This document shows positions 33,639 to 41,321 of a DNA stretch of 41,997 nucleotides, in pieces (within the stretch, counting starts at the first letter, position 1; each line of letters opens with the position of its first letter). The DNA is taken from positions 1-41,997 of the forward strand of contig JAYVFS010000111.1 in assembly GCA_043772905.1 (NCBI GenBank). The letters run 5' to 3'. Below the pieces are notes generated by a model. The model saw nothing but the letters and a program-made list of their open reading frames with translations, searched no databases and had not been told where the DNA came from. Source of the DNA: JAAFJT01 sp043772905. GTDB taxonomy: Bacteria > Bacteroidota > Bacteroidia > Chitinophagales > Saprospiraceae. The position numbers and the translations under genes are program-made.

Positions 33639-33678
33639 TTTTTATTTGAAAAAATGTGGTTTTCCACACACCAAAACA

Positions 33679-33690
33679 CCCCCTCAGTAT
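33679..33690 (-). repeat. Intergenic copy of the dispersed word between exbD and tonB
   Basis: A full ATACTGAGGGGG copy 70 bases before the tonB ATG. It lies within the probable exbD-tonB transcript. Confidence 0.9.
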
Positions 33691-33760
33691 CATCTTATTA
33701 TTTAACGGCGCGTCGTAGGTTTAAACAACTATTTCTCTCACTTTTCAAAATTCCCGTTTC

Positions 33761-34570
33761 ATGGAAAATTATTTGGAACGCGACTTGGACGATATATTGT
33801 TCGAGCATCGCAACCGAGCCTATGGCGCTTATGCCCTGCGTAAAGCATATGCGAGACGCATTAAAAAAGCCTCTTTCTGGGGTTTAGCATTCTTTCTTTT
33901 CCTTGTCAGCAGCCCTTTGATTGCAGTGAAAATGACACCTAAAAGACTGCTTACGGACAATACCGAAGTTAAGTTGATAGAACCGCCAAAACAGGAAATT
34001 AAAAAGCCTGTAGTGCCGCCACCAACACCGCCACCGCCGATGAAAAAAATAGCGATGCATCGTTTTACAATGCCAACAGTAACACTTGAAACAGAAAAAG
34101 AACCGATACGCATCGTGCCGCCCTCTGATTCATCTATTCAAATTGGCAACAAAAACGGCGATGGGGAAAAAACAAAGGCTTATATACCCCCCTCAGTACC
34201 AACGGTCTCTTTACCGCCGCCACCTGAGAAAGAAGATAAAAAAGTGGTGGATGACCCTGAATTCATCGTTGTCGAACAACAACCAGAGTTCAAAGACGGT
34301 CTTAAAGCCTTGTATCGGTTTTTGTCTGACAATATAAAATACCCTACGATTGCTCGTGAAAACAACATAGAAGGGACGGTTTTTGTCGGTTTTGTCGTAG
34401 GCAGAGATGGTACTATTAGAGATGTTGTTGTAAAAAGAGGCTTAGGTGGTGGTTTGAATGAAGAAGCAGTACGGGTTATTCAACTGATGCCCAAATGGAA
34501 TCCAGGGAAACAAAATAGCAAAGCGGTTTCAGTGGCTTTCACCTTGCCGATAAAGTTTAGATTGGAATAA
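33761..34570 (+). CDS. tonB: TonB family energy transducer
   Basis: The 269-residue protein begins with a cytoplasmic segment (DILFEHRNRAYGAYALRK) common in Bacteroidota TonB and a membrane helix at about 37-58. A Pro/Lys-rich stretch (KKPVVPPPTPPPPMKK) and the C-terminal TonB domain (EFKDGLKALYRFLSDNIKYP, GTVFVGFVVGRDG, LPIKFRLE) complete it. It transmits the ion-motor energy to outer-membrane receptors. The dispersed word at 34187-34198 (six G) encodes IPPSV in the flexible spacer. Confidence 0.93.
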   Translation: MENYLERDLDDILFEHRNRAYGAYALRKAYARRIKKASFWGLAFFLFLVSSPLIAVKMTPKRLLTDNTEVKLIEPPKQEIKKPVVPPPTPPPPMKKIAMHRFTMPTVTLETEKEPIRIVPPSDSSIQIGNKNGDGEKTKAYIPPSVPTVSLPPPPEKEDKKVVDDPEFIVVEQQPEFKDGLKALYRFLSDNIKYPTIARENNIEGTVFVGFVVGRDGTIRDVVVKRGLGGGLNEEAVRVIQLMPKWNPGKQNSKAVSVAFTLPIKFRLE

Positions 34571-34583
34571 TATGACGAAGGAA

Positions 34584-34629
34584 ATTGAGGGTTGAGCATT
34601 ATTTTTCAAAATAAGTCTTAACCCTCAAT
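34584..34629. repeat. Hairpin between tonB and the small membrane gene
   Basis: ATTGAGGGTT at 34584-34593 pairs with AACCCTCAAT at 34620-34629, continued by a looser AT-rich stem. No T-run follows, so it is not a clear terminator; it may affect expression of the genes downstream. A -7 element TATTTTTG at 34652-34659 follows it. Confidence 0.65.
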
Positions 34630-34675
34630 CCTTAACTCCTAATAAAATTTCTATTTTTGCCAAAAATTAAGAATT

Positions 34676-34897
34676 ATGAGCGAGGAAAGAAAAAGTATGT
34701 TGCCGTTTTATTTTCGGATGTTGATATCCATAGGCTATTTGGTACTCGGCATGGTTGTCCTTACAACCGATGCGGGTTTAATAATGACGGGCAGTAAAGC
34801 ATTCGGATGGGTTTTTGGCAGTTTATGCATAATATATGGCCTGTTCCGAATGTATCGAGCGCGTAAGGGGATGGATAAGTCCTCCGTAGAAAACTAA
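34676..34897 (+). CDS. Small two-helix membrane protein
   Basis: The 73 residues contain two hydrophobic helices, at about 13-30 (RMLISIGYLVLGMVVL) and 42-58 (AFGWVFGSLCIIYGLF), and a charged end. It lies between tonB and a PstS-like gene, with a 16-base gap to the latter. A -7 element TATTTTTG at 34652-34659 precedes it. I do not recognise it beyond being a membrane protein of a conserved-looking neighbourhood. Confidence 0.7.
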   Translation: MSEERKSMLPFYFRMLISIGYLVLGMVVLTTDAGLIMTGSKAFGWVFGSLCIIYGLFRMYRARKGMDKSSVEN

Positions 34898-34913
34898 AAA
34901 TAATAAGACAGAA

Positions 34914-35870
34914 ATGAAAAAATGGGTTTTATTTTTAACCGTAATTATTTGTTTTTCAATGGGTTGTGCCAATCAATCGGCATCATCAGGCGAAGAGATA
35001 GATACCCCCGTATCGGGTAAAATTAATGTTTCGGTTGACGAAACGTTGACACCGATTGCTTTGGCGGAAGCGGATATTTTTCAACATCACTACGAAAAAG
35101 TGCATTTGACAGTACGTGAACGCTCTGAATATGACTGTATTCAAGACCTTTATAATGACAGTGCAAAAGTCATTATGATTGGGCGACAATTGGTTGAACA
35201 GGAAATGGCGGCTTTCAAAAGTATGAACTATGTGCCTTTGCAAACGCAGATTTGTACGGATGCCATTGCCTTTATTGTAAATCCGAGCAATCGAGATACG
35301 GCATTGACTTATGAGCAGGTTTTGGGCATATTGAAAGGGGAAATAACGAATTGGTCACAAATCAGTAGCAAACGTTCTGGCGATATTTCTATTGTTTTTG
35401 ACAACCCTAACTCTGGAACGGTGAGTTATTTACTCAAAATGTCAGGCGAAAAAGCGATGCCTAAGAATGCTTATTCCTTGAAATCGAACCTTGAAGCGGT
35501 TAATTATGTCTCAACACATGAAAACGCGATTGGTGTCATTGGTTGGAGTTGGATTTCAGACTCTGACGACCCTGTTACACATGAGTATTTGAAAAAGACA
35601 CGCCTTGTTAGTATCGCCCGAGCAGGTGAAAAAGTATTCTACAAACCGTATCAACTCAATTTGATTGAAGGCAAGTACCCCCTCAGTAGAGCCGTTTATA
35701 TGATTCAACGTGAAAGGCGAACGGGTTTGGCAACAGGTTTTACCACCTTTATATATGGTGAGATTGGGCAAACAATTCTTTTGAAAGCTGGACTTTTACC
35801 TGTAAATCAACAAGAGAGGAACATGGAGATGATAGTCAGACCGATTGGTGAGGTGAAAAATCAGCCTTAA
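34914..35870 (+). CDS. PstS-like phosphate-binding lipoprotein
   Basis: The 318-residue lipoprotein has Cys18 in FSMGC. The mature part has the PBP-like pattern: VSVDETLTPIALAEADIFQ, then VPLQTQICTDAIAFIVNPSN, LTYEQVLGILKGEITNWSQI, NPNSGTVSYLLK and YVSTHENAIGVIGWSW. It should bind phosphate or another small anion at the cell surface side of the periplasm. No pstCAB transporter genes are here; the link to TonB and a TPR gene is seen in other Bacteroidota and may reflect another role. The dispersed word at 35678-35688 encodes YPLS. Confidence 0.88.
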   Translation: MKKWVLFLTVIICFSMGCANQSASSGEEIDTPVSGKINVSVDETLTPIALAEADIFQHHYEKVHLTVRERSEYDCIQDLYNDSAKVIMIGRQLVEQEMAAFKSMNYVPLQTQICTDAIAFIVNPSNRDTALTYEQVLGILKGEITNWSQISSKRSGDISIVFDNPNSGTVSYLLKMSGEKAMPKNAYSLKSNLEAVNYVSTHENAIGVIGWSWISDSDDPVTHEYLKKTRLVSIARAGEKVFYKPYQLNLIEGKYPLSRAVYMIQRERRTGLATGFTTFIYGEIGQTILLKAGLLPVNQQERNMEMIVRPIGEVKNQP

Positions 35871-35971
35871 AGTGAGTAATTACTTATGGAAAGTATTTTT
35901 AATCCGAATTGAAAAGAAAAATTAATTTTCATTGCTTTACAAAACAGAATAAAATTTTTTGACCGTTTGCC

Positions 35972-36001
35972 TTTGTTAGGCACAACCATTTTGTAATTTT
36001 G
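35972..36001 (+). promoter_or_regulatory. Promoter of the TPR gene
   Basis: TTTG at 35972-35975 and TAATTTTG at 35994-36001 have a spacing of 18 bases, close to the Bacteroidota optimum. Confidence 0.55.
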
Positions 36002-36166
36002 TGCATCTTTTAATATTAATTCGGAAAACAGGTATTTGTAAAGTTTAAAATTTCATTAACTAAAAAAGGAGAAACCTTTTTGTTTGTCTGCGTCTTAATA
36101 GTAGTAATGAGTAGAAAGTATTGATTTTGTTGAGTTTTGGCAAATTTTTAAATAAAGAGTCAAAAT

Positions 36167-36177
36167 TACTGAGGGGG
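36167..36177 (+). repeat. Intergenic copy of the dispersed word in the TPR leader
   Basis: A five-G copy inside the long leader between promoter and gene. Confidence 0.9.
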
Positions 36178-36295
36178 TAAAATTTTTGTAAATTTATAGT
36201 TATTCCCTTTTTTAGATGAGCAACTCAATACATGATGATTCAAAATGACGTTAGAAAAACATATTCTTCACAACATCCACAACATAAAATTGACA

Positions 36296-38005
36296 ATGAA
36301 AAAAATTCAAATTTTTGCTGCGCTACTCCTTCTCGCTTGGACAATGAACGCACAAACAGCTTTAGACGAGGCTAAGAAAAAAATCGTCAATGAGAACTAC
36401 AAAGAGGCAAAAGCAATGCTCGAATCGTACATTGCTTCAGAAAAAGACACGGAAAAACAAGCAGAAGCCTATTATTGGATAGGGGAGTCCGACTATCGGA
36501 ACTTGATTGAGGAACGCCCACAAGAAGCGATGGAAAAAGCACGTGAGCAATTCAACAAAGGATTGGCAATCGAAAAGAAAAGCCCACATTGCCTTGTTGG
36601 TATGGGTAAATTGTTGCTTGATAAGAAAAATGAAAAAGAGGCTTTAGATCTTTTTGAAACGGCTATTCGCAGTTCCAGAGGCAGACCATATAGAGAAGGA
36701 CATCCTGATATTTATATGCTTATTGGCGATGCTTATTTGAACAGTCAGAATCCAAATATTGAGCAAGCCGTAGCAAATTATACCCGAGCTCGTGACATCG
36801 AGCCTAAACCTGCTGTGGTTTGGATTAAGATGGGTGACGCTAAAATGGCTAAAAATGATGCAGGTGGCGCGATGAGCGACTACGAAACAGCGTCTCAAAA
36901 AGACCCTAAAAACCCTGAAGTTTACTTGAAACGTGCTTTGATTTGGCAACGTGCCAGCAAATATGATAAAGCCATCGAAGAGGCAGAAGCAGGTCGTAAG
37001 ATTGATGATAGTTATGCTGCGTTCTGTAAGCTTTTGGCTGAATTGCACTACAATAATGGCAATTTTGATAAAGTAACAGGTGACTTGGACTGCTATTTAG
37101 CAAGGACAAAAATTGAAGACCCAGATGCACGTTTACGTTTTATCAAGTTTTTGACATACTCTGCTAAAGATTATGATCGTGCTATCGCGGAATCTAAGAA
37201 ATTTGCAGAGCATAATCATGCAGACAAACACCCTACAGTCTATCGTTGGTTGGCTTGGGCTTATTATGAAAAAGGTCTTTTAATTGAAAAAGAAAAGAAC
37301 TATGAGCCACCTTTTGGCGATGATTGGAAGATGTTGATGGAAGAATCTAACAAGGCTTCTAAAACGTTGTTTGCTAAATTGCCTGCTGACCGTGTTGTGG
37401 ACTATGACTATAACTATGCGGCGCAATCGGCACAAAAATTAGACAACATGACTGAAGCTATCAGCATGTATAAAAAAGTCATGGAATTAGATTCTACAAA
37501 AACTTGTGAGATTTATTCAGGGCTTATCACGACTTACTACGGACAAAAAAATATAAAAGAAGGTTTGGCTTTGCTCGATGAAAAGGTTGCAAAAGATTGT
37601 AAAGGCACTTATTCTGAATATTTCTTAGCGATGTATTATGCTAACGCTGTCACGCGTGAATATGAACGTTCGGTTAAATACGCTGATAAATATATCGAAA
37701 TCGTGCCTGCAGGCTCTGATGGCTATTATTTCAAAGGTTTATCACAAACACAATTGGATACTTCAGAAACGAATCCACTTTGGTTGGCAAAACCTACTTA
37801 TGAAAAGTTGATTGAGCTTTATGAAGCTAAACCGGACGATGAGCGCGCAAAAGGTTATGTACCAACGGCTTATAACTATATGGGTATTTACCATGGTACT
37901 CTACAAGATTTGGTAAAAGCTAAAGAGTTTTTCAATAAAACTTTAGCGATTGATCCTGCTAACAAAACTGCTTTAAGTTATGTCGCCCAAATTGATGGGA
38001 AATAG
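36296..38005 (+). CDS. Secreted tetratricopeptide-repeat protein
   Basis: The start is set at the ATG 36296 (MKKIQIFAALLLLAWTMNAQTA), which gives a clean signal peptide and 569 residues; an in-frame ATG at 36245 adds 17 residues. The mature part has many TPR-like helix pairs: AEAYYWIGESDYRNL, PHCLVGMGKLLLDKKNEKEAL, PAVVWIKMGDAKMAKNDAGGAM, PEVYLKRALIWQRASKYDKAI and, near the end, TAYNYMGIYHGTLQDLVKAKEFFNKTL. TPR arrays bind other proteins. Its place after the PstS-like gene suggests work in the same envelope complex, which is inference. No copy of the dispersed word is inside. Confidence 0.9.
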   Translation: MKKIQIFAALLLLAWTMNAQTALDEAKKKIVNENYKEAKAMLESYIASEKDTEKQAEAYYWIGESDYRNLIEERPQEAMEKAREQFNKGLAIEKKSPHCLVGMGKLLLDKKNEKEALDLFETAIRSSRGRPYREGHPDIYMLIGDAYLNSQNPNIEQAVANYTRARDIEPKPAVVWIKMGDAKMAKNDAGGAMSDYETASQKDPKNPEVYLKRALIWQRASKYDKAIEEAEAGRKIDDSYAAFCKLLAELHYNNGNFDKVTGDLDCYLARTKIEDPDARLRFIKFLTYSAKDYDRAIAESKKFAEHNHADKHPTVYRWLAWAYYEKGLLIEKEKNYEPPFGDDWKMLMEESNKASKTLFAKLPADRVVDYDYNYAAQSAQKLDNMTEAISMYKKVMELDSTKTCEIYSGLITTYYGQKNIKEGLALLDEKVAKDCKGTYSEYFLAMYYANAVTREYERSVKYADKYIEIVPAGSDGYYFKGLSQTQLDTSETNPLWLAKPTYEKLIELYEAKPDDERAKGYVPTAYNYMGIYHGTLQDLVKAKEFFNKTLAIDPANKTALSYVAQIDGK

Positions 38006-38028
38006 ATGCGCTTAAAATAGTGGTATAG

Positions 38029-38075
38029 AAAACAGATGCCTTTTCGAGTTCACACTTGAAAGGGCATCTGTTTTA
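38029..38075 (+). terminator. Terminator of the TPR gene
   Basis: The stem AAAACAGATGCC/GGGCATCTGTTTT, extended by imperfect pairs toward the loop, ends in a T-run 24 bases after the stop codon. Confidence 0.85.
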
Positions 38076-38082
38076 AGTGAAT

Positions 38083-38092
38083 TACTGAGGGG
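38083..38092 (+). repeat. Intergenic four-G copy of the dispersed word
   Basis: TACTGAGGGG lies in the short space between two terminators that face each other. Confidence 0.88.
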
Positions 38093-38095
38093 TCT

Positions 38096-38152
38096 AAAAA
38101 AGACAAAAGGCAAAGTGCAAGTTCTCACTTGCTCTTTGCCTTTTGTCTTTTT
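38096..38152. terminator. Terminator of the AP2-domain gene
   Basis: The stem AAAGACAAAAGGCAAAG and its complement, continued with GCAAG/CTTGC, is flanked by A and T runs. It closes the minus-strand AP2 gene and can act in both directions. Confidence 0.88.
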
Positions 38153-38166
38153 AGCAGATTTTTTTT

Positions 38167-38703
38167 TTAACGATTGATTTTATTCACCTTGCCGTCTTCA
38201 CCGAAAAGTTCACGACTTTTGCGGTTGTAAGCATCAGCAGCTTCTTCTGCTGTGTCGAACATACCAAGATGAATAGATTTACGGTTGGCAGAAATGACCG
38301 CACGGTAGCGGTTATTTTCCTTATAAACACCCGTATAACCTACATGGTTACTCGTTTTTCTCTGCCGGCTCGCAACAGCACGGCTGCGCCAAACGATATT
38401 GTCAATCCGACAATCTAATTTGTCACCGTTTTTAGCACCAACAAGGTTTTTGATGCTTGAGCGTTGGTCAGCGAGAAATTTCTCTGCTAAAAGCTTGTGG
38501 AGATAGATGGTTTCTGTTTTGTAACCACTACCATCAGCTTTTTTCCACGTTTTTTGAAATACAACGCAACCACTTGAATGTTTGCGTAGATTATCCACGA
38601 ATTTTACTTGAGACAGATAAGAATCTGTGGTCAAATATTCATAGATTTTGTCGTCAACGATAACACTATCGTCCGAGTTTTTAAGCTTGATTTTTACTAA
38701 CAC
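38167..38703 (-). CDS. AP2-domain DNA-binding protein with a remnant HNH region
   Basis: The 178-residue protein has an AP2/ERF-type domain at about 122-169 (GYTGVYKENNRYRAVIS, IHLGMFDTAEEAADAYNRKSRELFGE). Before it, at 66-105, lies a homing-endonuclease HNH-like pattern: LHKLLAEKF with His69, and NGDKLDCRIDNIVW. The segment that should read VDHxNGN is VGAKNGD, so the central His is missing. This looks like a DNA-binding regulator derived from an HNH-AP2 mobile endonuclease. A promoter at 38780-38810 on the minus strand precedes it. Targets are unknown. Confidence 0.85.
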   Translation of the reverse strand: MLVKIKLKNSDDSVIVDDKIYEYLTTDSYLSQVKFVDNLRKHSSGCVVFQKTWKKADGSGYKTETIYLHKLLAEKFLADQRSSIKNLVGAKNGDKLDCRIDNIVWRSRAVASRQRKTSNHVGYTGVYKENNRYRAVISANRKSIHLGMFDTAEEAADAYNRKSRELFGEDGKVNKINR

Positions 38704-38779
38704 GTTTCAATTATTTTTGATGAGTGAATATTGTTTTATCTTTTGGTTCTTCAAAATTTAGTTAAGCATTCGATAGAAG

Positions 38780-38810
38780 CAAAATTATAAAAAGATGTAG
38801 TAACAACAAT
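38780..38810 (-). promoter_or_regulatory. Candidate promoter of the AP2-domain gene
   Basis: On the minus strand TAATTTTG (38787-38780) follows ATTG (38810-38807), a three-of-four -33 box, at spacing 19. Nothing else is seen in 38704-38966. Confidence 0.4.
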
Positions 38811-38966
38811 TGTTTTTCAATAAATTTTTCAATAATTTTACAATACACTTTGTTATTCCTTCAATATTAATGCGGGATGTATTGTTTTAGATTTCAACGT
38901 CTTGTAAATTTTGTGTTAAATTAAGCCGTTTTTTTTAGAATTGCAAATTATTAAGCTATAAAAATT

Positions 38967-40028
38967 ATGATTAATGATAATAAATACATTCAACGCTGTT
39001 TTGACCTTGCTCGCAAGGGTCTTGGTAGCACTTCGCCCAACCCTTCTGTTGGCGCAGTTATCGTTGACGCAAAAGACAGAATAATTGGAGAAGGTTGGAC
39101 AAGCCCTTATGGTGGCGCACATGCTGAAGTGAATGCGATGGCTTCTGTCAAACCTGAAGATAAATCACTTTTGAAATCTTCAACTATTTATGTCTCGCTC
39201 GAGCCTTGCTTTCATTTCGGCAAAACCCCGCCTTGTGTTGATTTGATTCTAAAGCACAAAATACCCCGCGTCATCATTGCTTATTCTGATCCTTTTCAAA
39301 AAGTGTCTGGCAAAAGTATCGAGAAACTCAAGCAAAATGGTGTTGAAGTGACTCTTCTACCCCCACATGTTTCAAATAACAAACATGCAACATTGCAACC
39401 TTTTTTCACAAATATTTCGTCAAACCGTCCATATATTATCCTGAAATGGGCTGAAACGGCTGATGGTTTCATCGGAAAGTCGAATGAGACTATCCCAATT
39501 AGTAATGTATATGCAAAACGGCTTGTGCATAAATGGCGTAGCGAAGCCGATGCTATCATGGTCGGTACGAATACGGTTGCTTTAGACAATCCTGAATTGA
39601 CGAATCGTCTTTACTTTGGTCAATCGCCTATTCGTGTTGTTTTAGATCGTAAACTCCGATTACAAAACGACCTACATATTTTTGATAATTCAGTTAAAAC
39701 ACTCATTTATACTGAGGGGGATGATTTGATGGATGAATGGAACAACAAAGCCGTACATTATCGTCGGGTAACGTTTGATACCAACTTGATTCCGAATGTT
39801 TTAGATGACCTACGCAGCCAAAATATCGGTATTTTATTCGTAGAAGGCGGTGCTCAATTGCTCCAGTCTTTTATCGAAAAAGAGCTTTGGGACGAAGCGC
39901 GGGTATTTAAATCATCCGGTATAAACATTCGTGAAGGTGGTGTCTTTGCCCCAAAAATACCATTCATTTGCTTAGAACGGAAACTACAATTATTTGATAA
40001 TCAATTACTTATTTTTAGGAACGCTTAA
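38967..40028 (+). CDS. ribD: Bifunctional riboflavin biosynthesis deaminase/reductase RibD
   Basis: The 353-residue protein has the deaminase domain at 1-145 with the zinc site (HAEVNAM, and PCFHFGKTPPC), and the reductase domain from about 150 (YIILKWAETADGFIG, HKWRSEADAIMVGTNTVALDNPELTNR, ILFVEGGAQLLQSF). It carries out steps two and three of riboflavin synthesis. Length and order are normal. The dispersed word at 39709-39720 encodes YTEGD. Confidence 0.96.
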   Translation: MINDNKYIQRCFDLARKGLGSTSPNPSVGAVIVDAKDRIIGEGWTSPYGGAHAEVNAMASVKPEDKSLLKSSTIYVSLEPCFHFGKTPPCVDLILKHKIPRVIIAYSDPFQKVSGKSIEKLKQNGVEVTLLPPHVSNNKHATLQPFFTNISSNRPYIILKWAETADGFIGKSNETIPISNVYAKRLVHKWRSEADAIMVGTNTVALDNPELTNRLYFGQSPIRVVLDRKLRLQNDLHIFDNSVKTLIYTEGDDLMDEWNNKAVHYRRVTFDTNLIPNVLDDLRSQNIGILFVEGGAQLLQSFIEKELWDEARVFKSSGINIREGGVFAPKIPFICLERKLQLFDNQLLIFRNA

Positions 40029-40056
40029 CGTTGGGGGTTAAAGTTTTCTTAAAGTA

Positions 40057-40066
40057 CCCCTCAGTA
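40057..40066 (-). repeat. Intergenic four-G copy of the dispersed word
   Basis: Lies 28 bases after the ribD stop, upstream of the thioredoxin-fold gene. Confidence 0.88.
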
Positions 40067-40145
40067 AAGAACTCCCTTTTGGTTATTCCGTCTTAAAGTG
40101 GTTATTTTGTTCATAAGAATTTTTTAAAAAAATAATTGGATAATA

Positions 40146-40679
40146 ATGAGAAGCTATAAGACAACACTATTTGCGTTGATTTTGCTTGTAACGATGAGGG
40201 TTTCACACATTAATGCACAAGAGAGTTTGCAATGGTACGCTATTGATCAAGTAGAGCAAGTCGTTCAAAAGCACCATAAAAAGGTTCTTATTGAGGTCTT
40301 TACTAATTGGAGCGATGGTTTTCGGCAATTGGAACGTAACGCCTTGAATCGGCAACAAATAATCAGTTATCTCAATGATAAATTTCTGACCGTCAAATTT
40401 GACGCTGAAACCCGTTCAGATGTGAACTTTCGCAATAAAACATATCATTTCGTCAGTCAAAGTGGCGTCGGTTTCAATGAATTGGCATCTGAACTTTTGC
40501 AAGGACAAATGGTCTATCCAACTTTGGTTTTTTTAGATGAAAATATGAACCTCATTCAAACTATTCAATATCGTTCTCCCGAACAGTTTGAAATGATTAT
40601 CACTTATTTCGGCAATGATAATCACAAAAAAATGCCTTGGAAGAAATATGAACAGAATTATATTCCGATGAAGCGGTAA
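40146..40679 (+). CDS. Exported thioredoxin-fold protein lacking the CxxC motif
   Basis: The 177-residue protein has a signal peptide (TTLFALILLVTMRVSHINAQ) and a thioredoxin-like core: KKVLIEVFTNWSDGFRQLERNAL, FLTVKFDAETRSD and MVYPTLVFLDENMNLIQTI with the cis-Pro (YPT). The position of the redox pair reads WSDGF, so both Cys are replaced (Ser56, Phe59). It cannot act as a disulfide reductase; a binding or chaperone role is possible. It ends at a strong terminator. Confidence 0.83.
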   Translation: MRSYKTTLFALILLVTMRVSHINAQESLQWYAIDQVEQVVQKHHKKVLIEVFTNWSDGFRQLERNALNRQQIISYLNDKFLTVKFDAETRSDVNFRNKTYHFVSQSGVGFNELASELLQGQMVYPTLVFLDENMNLIQTIQYRSPEQFEMIITYFGNDNHKKMPWKKYEQNYIPMKR

Positions 40680-40687
40680 TTTTTGGT

Positions 40688-40809
40688 TTCGGTATTAGGG
40701 TGTTCGAATATTTGTAGAATAAAAAAGACAGCCACTTTCTTTACACAGAAAGTGGCTGTCTTTTTTATTGAATTCGAATATACTGATATCCGAACAACCT
40801 AATACCGAA
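40688..40809. terminator. Nested inverted repeat with a bidirectional terminator at the centre
   Basis: The inner stem 40721-40740/40747-40766 is a perfect 20-base pair ending in A and T runs. An outer pair, 40688-40706 with 40791-40809, matches over 19 positions with one mismatch. It sits between two convergent genes. Confidence 0.9.
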
Positions 40810-40812
40810 TCC

Positions 40813-41043
40813 CTATTTTGCGGGTAAAAACTTTTTAAAAATAGTCAAAACGCTTTTTACCAAGGCTAAATCGGGCATTTTTGAGTTTTTTTCTGCTTTT
40901 TCTTCATCTGACTTCGATGTATGAGTAATCGTTTCAACGGACAACGCACGCTCAATTGGCGTCGTATTAACGTAAATAAAACAAGTAAAACTCACTAGAA
41001 TGAGTAATGCGAAAAATGTAGATTTTAAAGACTTACTTTTCAT
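40813..41043 (-). CDS. Small exported or membrane protein
   Basis: The 76 residues have a basic start, one hydrophobic segment (FFALLILVSFTCFIYV) and a charged tail (SKSDEEKAEKNSKM, VKSVLTIFKKFLPAK). It ends at a shared terminator, which supports it as a real gene. I do not recognise the family. Confidence 0.55.
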   Translation of the reverse strand: MKSKSLKSTFFALLILVSFTCFIYVNTTPIERALSVETITHTSKSDEEKAEKNSKMPDLALVKSVLTIFKKFLPAK

Positions 41044-41321
41044 TATGGTAGATGATTTTAGTTTATAGACAACAAAATTACAATTTTTTGACGGAAATAG
41101 TTCATTTAAAGGTTAAAAAAGTGTTAAAAAATGTGACTTTTTCTTAACCTTGCAAAACTTTGGTAATGGTGAATGGTGAATTTTGATAATCTGTTGATTG
41201 CCAATTGTTTGCCATTAACCTTAACAACATTTATTTTTATGCTTATTACTAAGAGTGTCTTAAACTACAAAAGGTTACAGGCTTATTCGTTTTTTTCGAA
41301 ACCAATAACCAATAACGAACA

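Larger units (their letters stand above)
35871..36295. other. Long gap before the TPR gene
   Basis: This 425-base AT-rich region holds one promoter at 35972-36001 and one five-G copy of the dispersed word at 36167-36177. Transcription would begin near 36008, giving a leader of about 290 bases. An in-frame ATG at 36245 precedes the likely start. I see no further gene. Confidence 0.6.
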
